Positions 32,761 through 37,655 of a stretch of DNA of 37,655 bases are shown in pieces; position 1 is the stretch's first letter; each line of letters begins with the position of its first letter. Source of the stretch: an uncultured Erysipelotrichaceae bacterium. Its GTDB lineage: Bacteria > Bacillota_I > Bacilli_A > Erysipelotrichales > Erysipelotrichaceae. Below the pieces are notes generated by a model, which was not told where the DNA came from, did not search any database, and saw nothing but the letters and a program-made list of their open reading frames with translations. Location: the NCBI GenBank assembly GCA_934699415.1, contig CAKUWO010000010.1, positions 1 through 37,655 on the forward strand. The letters are read 5' to 3'. The position numbers and the translations under genes were made by a program.

Positions 32761-33097
32761 ATAAGGAGTAAGCAGTTTTGATAACAGCTTTAAGGAGTGA
32801 TTTTTTGTCTTTGACTTTCTTTTCTTGTTTATTATTCATTCGAAGAAGCGAGATAATCATCATAATCTTAGCAAATGAGCTTATTGAATTACCAATAGCA
32901 GTATATGATTCAATAACTTCATTAGCTTGAGCTAAGATTTCATTACTTTTATCTTGTGCTTTAATAATTTCTTTATTTAATTTCTTAGAATTTAATAATA
33001 ATTTAATTAAGAAAATAAGAATTAATAAGCCTAATAATAGATAAGCATATAAAGTATAACTATTAATCTTTTCTAAAATCATCAATAAGATTTGCAT
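32759..33097 (-). CDS. Small membrane protein with coiled-coil region
   Basis: A 112-residue protein of unknown function: one hydrophobic helix (residues 17-37, YAYLLLGLLILIFLIKLLL), then a helical stretch with coiled-coil spacing (KKLNKEIIKAQDKSNEILAQ), and a basic C-terminus (KQEKKVKDKKS). This resembles DUF948- or YtxH-like membrane-associated helices but I cannot assign it. A promoter with ideal spacing (TTGCGC, 17 nt, TAAAAT) sits in the end of yigZ, 6 nt before its ATG. Confidence 0.7.
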   Translation of the reverse strand: MQILLMILEKINSYTLYAYLLLGLLILIFLIKLLLNSKKLNKEIIKAQDKSNEILAQANEVIESYTAIGNSISSFAKIMMIISLLRMNNKQEKKVKDKKSLLKAVIKTAYSL

Positions 33098-33103
33098 ATG
33101 TTT

Positions 33104-33132
33104 ATTTTAAAAGATTTGTCGATTAAGCGCAA
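33104..33132 (-). promoter_or_regulatory. Promoter adjacent to the small membrane protein start
   Basis: Minus-strand TTGCGC (33132-33127), exactly 17 nt, TAAAAT (33109-33104), then AAACAT and ATG 33097. It lies within the last codons of yigZ; leaderless geometry. Confidence 0.5.
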
Positions 33133-33697
33133 CTAAGCCTAAATCTTTAATAGGAGTTTGCGTTATTTCTTTAATCTTATTCAAGATATTTTCATCAGCA
33201 GTAAAGATAATAGTTACTTCTTCATCGTATATAACATCTAATATATGATCATTCTTTATTAATAAACGTCTTATTTTTTCAGCAACATCATAAGCTAGAG
33301 TAATTTGATATTTATTAAGCATGATTACTTCAGCTATTTTAGCATTATCATAAGCTAATGATGCAGCTTTAGAATATGCTTTGACCAAACCATTAGTTCC
33401 AAGTTTAATACCACCAAAATATCTTACAACCATTACTAAAACATTATCTAAATCTTTATTCTTTAAAAATAATAAAAGAGGCATACCAGCTGTGCCTGAT
33501 GGTTCGCCATCATCGCTGCTCCTTTCGATGTTAGCGATACGATAGGCGTAACATACATGGGTTGCATTATGATATTTCTTTCTTGTTTCATTTAATAAAT
33601 CTTTAGCTTTATTTTCGCTATTTACAGCCAATAAATAAGCAATAAAACGTGATTTATCAACAATAAATTCAGCTTCACTATTCTTTATTACAATCAT
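33107..33697 (-). CDS. yigZ: YigZ/IMPACT family protein
   Basis: A 196-residue protein. ERSSDDGEPSGTAGMPLL and MVVRYFGGIKLGTNGLVKAYS are the family's signature blocks; a C-terminal RNA-binding-like alpha-beta domain follows. The family is linked to translation regulation (IMPACT/GCN1-related) but its molecular role in bacteria is unsettled. The start is ATG 33697, which gives the usual N-terminus; longer in-frame starts would run into the divergent MATE gene. TATACT ends 7 nt before the ATG. Confidence 0.9.
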   Translation of the reverse strand: MIVIKNSEAEFIVDKSRFIAYLLAVNSENKAKDLLNETRKKYHNATHVCYAYRIANIERSSDDGEPSGTAGMPLLLFLKNKDLDNVLVMVVRYFGGIKLGTNGLVKAYSKAASLAYDNAKIAEVIMLNKYQITLAYDVAEKIRRLLIKNDHILDVIYDEEVTIIFTADENILNKIKEITQTPIKDLGLVALNRQIF

Positions 33698-33704
33698 CTC
33701 TATT

Positions 33705-33710
33705 AGTATA
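33705..33710 (-). promoter_or_regulatory. -10 element adjacent to the yigZ start
   Basis: Minus-strand TATACT, then AATAGAG, then ATG 33697. The partial GAG is too close to the ATG to act as a ribosome site. It lies back to back with the MATE promoter at 33730. Confidence 0.55.
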
Positions 33711-33729
33711 ACGGAAATTAATTTTAATA

Positions 33730-33738
33730 TGTTACAAT
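33730..33738 (+). promoter_or_regulatory. Extended -10 adjacent to the second MATE gene start
   Basis: TG-T-TACAAT ends 7 nt (AGATGCC) before ATG 33746; no ribosome site. Leaderless geometry. Confidence 0.6.
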
Positions 33739-33745
33739 AGATGCC

Positions 33746-35092
33746 ATGAGCACAAAACAAGATAAGATGGCCACCTGGCCAATAGAAAAGCTATTATTCT
33801 CAATGGGCATACCAGCAGTCTTCTCAATGCTGATTCAAGCCTTTTACAATATTATCGATTCTATTTATATTTCTAAATATTCAGCCGATGGCATGTTTGC
33901 GGTTGGTCTAGCTAACCCTTTACAACAAGTTGCTTTATCAATTGCACTTGGAGGAGCTATCGGTACTGCTACTTTAGTTGCTAGAAGATTAGGCGAAGGA
34001 AGAAAAGAAGAAGCCAATGCTGTTGCTAGTACAGGTTTAGTATTAGCTTTAATTCATTATATTATTGTAGCTTTACTTGGTATTTTTTTATCAGCACCTT
34101 TTATGTCTTTGTTTACTAAAAGACCTGAAGTAATAGATCTTGGTTATCAATATTTAATAATCTGCATGTTATTTAACTTTGGCCAAATCTATTCCATTTT
34201 CTTTGAGCGTATCTTACAAGCTCAAGGCAATATGCTTGTACCAACTCTTACTCAATTACTTGGAGCTATTATCAATATTATCTTAGATCCAATCTTGATC
34301 TTTGGTCGTTATGGTTTCCCTGAAATGGGTATTGCAGGTGCTGCTATTGCAACAGTTATTGGACAAATTGTTTCTGCATGCTTCATTGGCTATATGGCCA
34401 TTAGAAGAAAACATGGTGTTCATTTCTCTTTGAAGAGTATTGAATTTACAAAAGAAAGATTAAAAGATATCTACGTTGTAGCATTACCAACAACGGTTAT
34501 GAATATGATTTCATCAGTTACAACAACTCTTCTTAATAATATCTTAGTTAAATTTAATGAAGATGCTGTTACTTCACTTAGCTTATATTTCAAATTGCAA
34601 TCATTCGTCTTTATGCCAGTCTTTGGCTTTAACCAAGGTGCCTTGCCAATTCTCTCTTATACTTATGGCGCTCAAAATAAAGAGCGTTATAAAAAGACCG
34701 CCTTCTTATACTTATCAACAGCTTCTGTCTTTATGGCCATTGGTACTATCTTGTTCTATTTCTTCCCTGATTTATTACTTTGTTTCTTTGAAATGAATGA
34801 TAACTTAAAGATGATTGCTGAAATGACTTTAAGAATCATTTCATTATCCTTTATTCCAGCAGCCGTTTCGATTGTTATAACCACTGTTTTCCAAAGCTTT
34901 GGAAGAGGAGTGATATCGATGATGGAATCAATTATGCGTCAAATCATATTCTTGGTACCAGCTGCATATCTTTTATCTAATATTTCTTTAGAAGCTGTAT
35001 TCTATGCTTACCCAATAGCTGAAGTCTTAGTAGTTTTAGTTTTCATTCCTTTAACAATCAAAGCCTATCGCAAAGCATTTAAACTTGCTTAA
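33746..35092 (+). CDS. MATE family exporter (second copy, diverged)
   Basis: A 448-residue twelve-helix antiporter. LLFSMGIPAVFSMLIQAFYNIIDSIYIS opens it, then ALGGAIGTATLVARRLGEGRKEEA, and the second half repeats the pattern at FNQGALPILSYTYGAQNKERY. It is clearly a different subgroup from the gene at 15118, which has GGTGGLLSYNYGAGN at the same place. The substrate is unknown. It stands alone, divergent from yigZ, with its own terminator. Confidence 0.9.
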   Translation: MSTKQDKMATWPIEKLLFSMGIPAVFSMLIQAFYNIIDSIYISKYSADGMFAVGLANPLQQVALSIALGGAIGTATLVARRLGEGRKEEANAVASTGLVLALIHYIIVALLGIFLSAPFMSLFTKRPEVIDLGYQYLIICMLFNFGQIYSIFFERILQAQGNMLVPTLTQLLGAIINIILDPILIFGRYGFPEMGIAGAAIATVIGQIVSACFIGYMAIRRKHGVHFSLKSIEFTKERLKDIYVVALPTTVMNMISSVTTTLLNNILVKFNEDAVTSLSLYFKLQSFVFMPVFGFNQGALPILSYTYGAQNKERYKKTAFLYLSTASVFMAIGTILFYFFPDLLLCFFEMNDNLKMIAEMTLRIISLSFIPAAVSIVITTVFQSFGRGVISMMESIMRQIIFLVPAAYLLSNISLEAVFYAYPIAEVLVVLVFIPLTIKAYRKAFKLA

Positions 35093-35120
35093 AGAACTCT
35101 TAAAGAGTTCTTTTCTTTTT
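35091..35120 (+). terminator. Terminator after the second MATE gene
   Basis: Stem AAAGAACTCT/AGAGTTCTTT (35091-35100 with 35104-35113, loop TAA), then a T-rich tail. Confidence 0.88.
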
Positions 35121-35124
35121 GGCT

Positions 35125-35130
35125 TATAAT
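35125..35130 (+). promoter_or_regulatory. -10 element of the pgk-tpiA-eno operon
   Basis: TATAAT just after the terminator tail and 20 nt before ATG 35150; the -35 region is the T-rich tail. Confidence 0.6.
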
Positions 35131-35149
35131 GGAAGAGGAGGGCACGTAT

Positions 35150-36346
35150 ATGAGTAAAAAACTTGTTACAGACTTAGATGTAAGCGGTAAAAAAGTATTG
35201 GTTCGTGTTGATTTTAATGTTCCTCATAAAGGTAATGTGATAAGCGATGATAATCGTATAACATCAGCACTAAAGACTATTAATTATCTTTTGAAACATC
35301 ATGCTAAAGTTATTCTCTTCTCTCATCTTGGTAAAATTAATCACAAAGACGAAACCAAGACTAGTATTGATAAACAAACTAATGATATGGTAATAGTAGC
35401 TAACCGTCTTAAAGAATTATTGCCAGGTAAAGTAAAATATGTACCTTATACAAGAGGTAAAGAATTAGAAGAAGCTATTGATAACTTAAAAGATGGTGAA
35501 GCACTTTTAATGCAGAATACCCGTTATGAAAAGGGAGAGACTAAAAACGATCCTGAATTAAGTGCTTATTGGGCATCATTAGCTGATTTATATGTTACGG
35601 ATGCTTTTGGAACATTGCATCGTGCTCATGCATCAAATGTCGGAACAGCAGCTTTATTACCGAATGCTATTGGCTTTTTAGTCGAAAAAGAATTAAATGC
35701 TTTATCTAAAAATTTAAATGATCCTCGACATCCTTTTGTAGCAATTTTGGGTGGAGCTAAAGTTTCTGATAAAATTGGCGTTACCGAAAATCTGGTAAAG
35801 ATTGCTGATAAGGTATTAGTAGGTGGAGGCATGGCTTTTACTTTCTTAAAAGCTCAAGGAATAGAAGTAGGTAAATCACTTGTTGAAGATGGTAAGCTGG
35901 AAGTTGCTAATAATTGCCTTAAAAAGGCCAATGGTAAATTAATATTACCTATCGATGTTATTGTTGCTGATAGTTTAGAAGAACCTAAAGATATTAAAGT
36001 TGTTGATATTGATAAGATACCAAATGACTATATGGGCTTAGATATTGGTCCAAAAACCATTCTGAAATTCAAAGAAGAATTAAAGGGTAGTAAAACCGTA
36101 TTCTGGAATGGTCCAATGGGTGTCTTTGAAAAAGAAGCTTTTAAAAAAGGTACAATGGCAATATGTGAAGCAATTGCTGAACTTGATGATTGTAATTCTA
36201 CAATTGGTGGTGGTGATTCAGTTAGCGCTGCTAAAGCTTCAGGATATGCCGATAGATTTAGTCATATTTCAACAGGTGGAGGAGCCTCACTTGAATTTAT
36301 GGAAGGGAAAGAACTTCCGGGTGTAGCTGTTATAGAGGAGAAATAA
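35150..36346 (+). CDS. pgk: Phosphoglycerate kinase
   Basis: A 398-residue glycolytic enzyme making ATP from 1,3-bisphosphoglycerate. VRVDFNVPHKG, SHLGKI, QNTRYEKGE, FGTLHRAHAS, LGGAKVSDK, GPMGVFEKEAF and the final GGGDSVSAA and STGGGASLEF blocks follow family order. In the SHLGKI block the usual Arg of SHLGRP is Lys. ATG 35150 follows GGAGGG; ATG 35129 upstream overlaps the -10 element. tpiA starts at the base after its stop. Confidence 0.97.
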   Translation: MSKKLVTDLDVSGKKVLVRVDFNVPHKGNVISDDNRITSALKTINYLLKHHAKVILFSHLGKINHKDETKTSIDKQTNDMVIVANRLKELLPGKVKYVPYTRGKELEEAIDNLKDGEALLMQNTRYEKGETKNDPELSAYWASLADLYVTDAFGTLHRAHASNVGTAALLPNAIGFLVEKELNALSKNLNDPRHPFVAILGGAKVSDKIGVTENLVKIADKVLVGGGMAFTFLKAQGIEVGKSLVEDGKLEVANNCLKKANGKLILPIDVIVADSLEEPKDIKVVDIDKIPNDYMGLDIGPKTILKFKEELKGSKTVFWNGPMGVFEKEAFKKGTMAICEAIAELDDCNSTIGGGDSVSAAKASGYADRFSHISTGGGASLEFMEGKELPGVAVIEEK

Positions 36347-37093
36347 ATGAGGAAACCGATTATTTTTGGCAACTGGAAGATGAATAAAAATCGTCAAGAA
36401 ACCAAAGATTTTCTTGAAAAAGTTGAGCCATATCTTTGTGATGTTGCTGATTTTGGTATTGCTGTACCATATACTTGTTTAGATATAGCTAAAAAATATG
36501 CCCATAAGATGTTAGTGGCTGCTGAAAATTGTCACTATGAAGATAAAGGTGCTTATACTGGTGAAATTGCGATACCAATGTTACAAGAATTAAATGTTGA
36601 ATATTGCATTATTGGCCATTCCGAAAGACGTGCTTACTATAATGAAACAAATGAAAGTGTTAATTTAAAAGCTAAGAAATTATTAGCTAGTGGTATGTAT
36701 CCTATTGTTTGTGTTGGCGAGAACCTAATACAATTTGAAAATGGTGAAACTGAAGCTGTTTTAAAGAAACAAATCGAAGAATCATTAAAAGATATTAGCT
36801 ATGAAGATATGAAAAAAGTAATCATCGCCTATGAGCCTATTTGGGCTATTGGCACTGGTAAAAATGCTAATAGTGATATTGCTGAAAAATGCTGTCATTA
36901 TATTAGAGAAGTTGTTGCAACAATGATTAATGATGCTAGTGAAGTACGTATTCAATATGGAGGATCAGTAACATCTGATAATATCGCTTTATATTTAGCT
37001 AAAGAAGATATTGATGGTGCCTTAGTTGGTGGAGCAGCTTTAAAAGAGGAATCTTTTATCAAAATGATTGAAACAATTAAAGGAGAAAAGTAA
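36347..37093 (+). CDS. tpiA: Triosephosphate isomerase
   Basis: A 248-residue TIM barrel interconverting DHAP and glyceraldehyde 3-phosphate. GNWKMNKN (Lys), IIGHSERR (His), AYEPIWAIGTGK (catalytic Glu) and YGGSVTSDN are all present. GGAG at the pgk end serves the start. Its stop overlaps the eno start (TAATG). Confidence 0.97.
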   Translation: MRKPIIFGNWKMNKNRQETKDFLEKVEPYLCDVADFGIAVPYTCLDIAKKYAHKMLVAAENCHYEDKGAYTGEIAIPMLQELNVEYCIIGHSERRAYYNETNESVNLKAKKLLASGMYPIVCVGENLIQFENGETEAVLKKQIEESLKDISYEDMKKVIIAYEPIWAIGTGKNANSDIAEKCCHYIREVVATMINDASEVRIQYGGSVTSDNIALYLAKEDIDGALVGGAALKEESFIKMIETIKGEK

Positions 37094-37655
37094 TGCCATA
37101 TATTACAGATGTATATGCAAGAGAAGTATTAGATTCACGTGGTAACCCAACAGTAGAAGTTGAAGTTTATACCGATTCAGGAGCATTTGGTCGTGCAATA
37201 GTGCCGTCCGGTGCTTCAACTGGTGAAAGAGAAGCTTTGGAATTAAGAGATGATGACAAGTCACGTTATAACGGCAAAGGTGTTTTAAAAGCTGTTGACC
37301 ATGTTAATTGCTTCTTAGGACCAGCATTAGATGGTTTTGATGTAACAGATCAGGTAGCAATAGATGAAATGATGATTTCGCTTGATGGCACTAAAGATAA
37401 ATCAAAATTTGGTGCCAATGCGATTCTAGGTATTTCTTTAGCTTGTGCTAGAGCTGCAGCTGATTATTATGGTATGCCACTTTATAAATATCTTGGTGGT
37501 TGCAATGCGAAAGTTTTACCTTTACCAATGATGAATATCTTAAATGGTGGTAAACATGCTGATTCAGCAGCTGATTGTCAAGAATATATGATTATGCCTG
37601 TTGGTGCTAAATCATTTAAAGAAGCTGTAAGAATGGGAGCTGAAGTATTCCATGC
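37093..37655 (+). CDS. eno: Enolase (5' part; cut by window end)
   Basis: The first 187 codons of the glycolytic enzyme making phosphoenolpyruvate. MPYITDVYAREVLDSRGNPT, PSGASTGEREALELRD, ANAILGISLACARAAA, and NILNGGKHADSAADCQEYM are typical. AAAGGAG lies before ATG 37093, which overlaps the tpiA stop. In many Bacillota gpmI sits between tpiA and eno; here it is absent from this position. The reading frame is open to the last base. Confidence 0.96.
   Translation, partial: MPYITDVYAREVLDSRGNPTVEVEVYTDSGAFGRAIVPSGASTGEREALELRDDDKSRYNGKGVLKAVDHVNCFLGPALDGFDVTDQVAIDEMMISLDGTKDKSKFGANAILGISLACARAAADYYGMPLYKYLGGCNAKVLPLPMMNILNGGKHADSAADCQEYMIMPVGAKSFKEAVRMGAEVFH

Overview
The window is chromosomal DNA of a low-GC, AT-rich Bacillota. 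Several signs point towards the Erysipelotrichia/Erysipelotrichaceae: small gene families, a NiCo riboswitch whose layout closely matches the Erysipelotrichaceae aptamer I recall from the literature, and a conserved rnmV-ksgA-ispE-prs cluster without the sporulation genes found there in Bacillus. TGA is a stop codon: several genes end in TGA and prfB (RF2) carries the classical programmed frameshift, so this is not a code-4 mollicute. The class assignment is an inference. Genes are dense, no gap exceeds about 210 bp, and I see no prophage, IS element, CRISPR array, tRNA or rRNA.

Layout. 1-5023: uracil salvage (upp, and uraA behind a PyrR-type attenuator), a DUF523 protein, the Mn exporter mntP, and a flavin reductase coupled to a family 2 glycosyltransferase. 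5092-9714: a degenerate nucleotidyltransferase-fold protein, a lipoprotein, an ECF S component diverging from a NiCo-riboswitch-controlled CDF exporter, a membrane-anchored unknown and a CofE-like protein. 9794-15078: rnmV-ksgA-ispE, prs, then an RluA-type pseudouridine synthase, YbaK and a HAD phosphatase. 15118-21792: MATE exporter, mscL, malQ-lacI-ispD, comFA-comFC. 21850-25295: secA-prfB. 25318-28731: a metal-resistance locus with an SmtB-like ArsR repressor, a membrane-anchored unknown, a free-standing heavy-metal-binding domain and a P1B-type ATPase behind an ArsR-type operator. 28796-33697: YehR-like lipoprotein, metG-dtd-folD-DUF951, a small membrane protein and YigZ. 33746-37655: a second MATE exporter, then pgk-tpiA-eno (eno cut by the window end).

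Three themes connect the genes. (1) Metal efflux: MntP, the CDF protein and the P1B ATPase are three separate exporters, at least two with visible metal-responsive control. (2) RNA-level control: a PyrR-binding hairpin with competing antiterminator and terminator before uraA, and a NiCo aptamer plus terminator before the CDF gene. (3) Start signals: about ten genes lack a Shine-Dalgarno sequence and instead have a -10 hexamer ending only 5-10 nt before the start codon, the geometry of leaderless mRNAs. This is uncommon in Bacillota and is the most unusual genome-level feature here. No wholly new multi-gene system is evident; the best unexplained items are the leaderless-promoter set, the catalytically degenerate MNT protein, the CofE-like protein, and the unknown membrane protein inside the metal locus.
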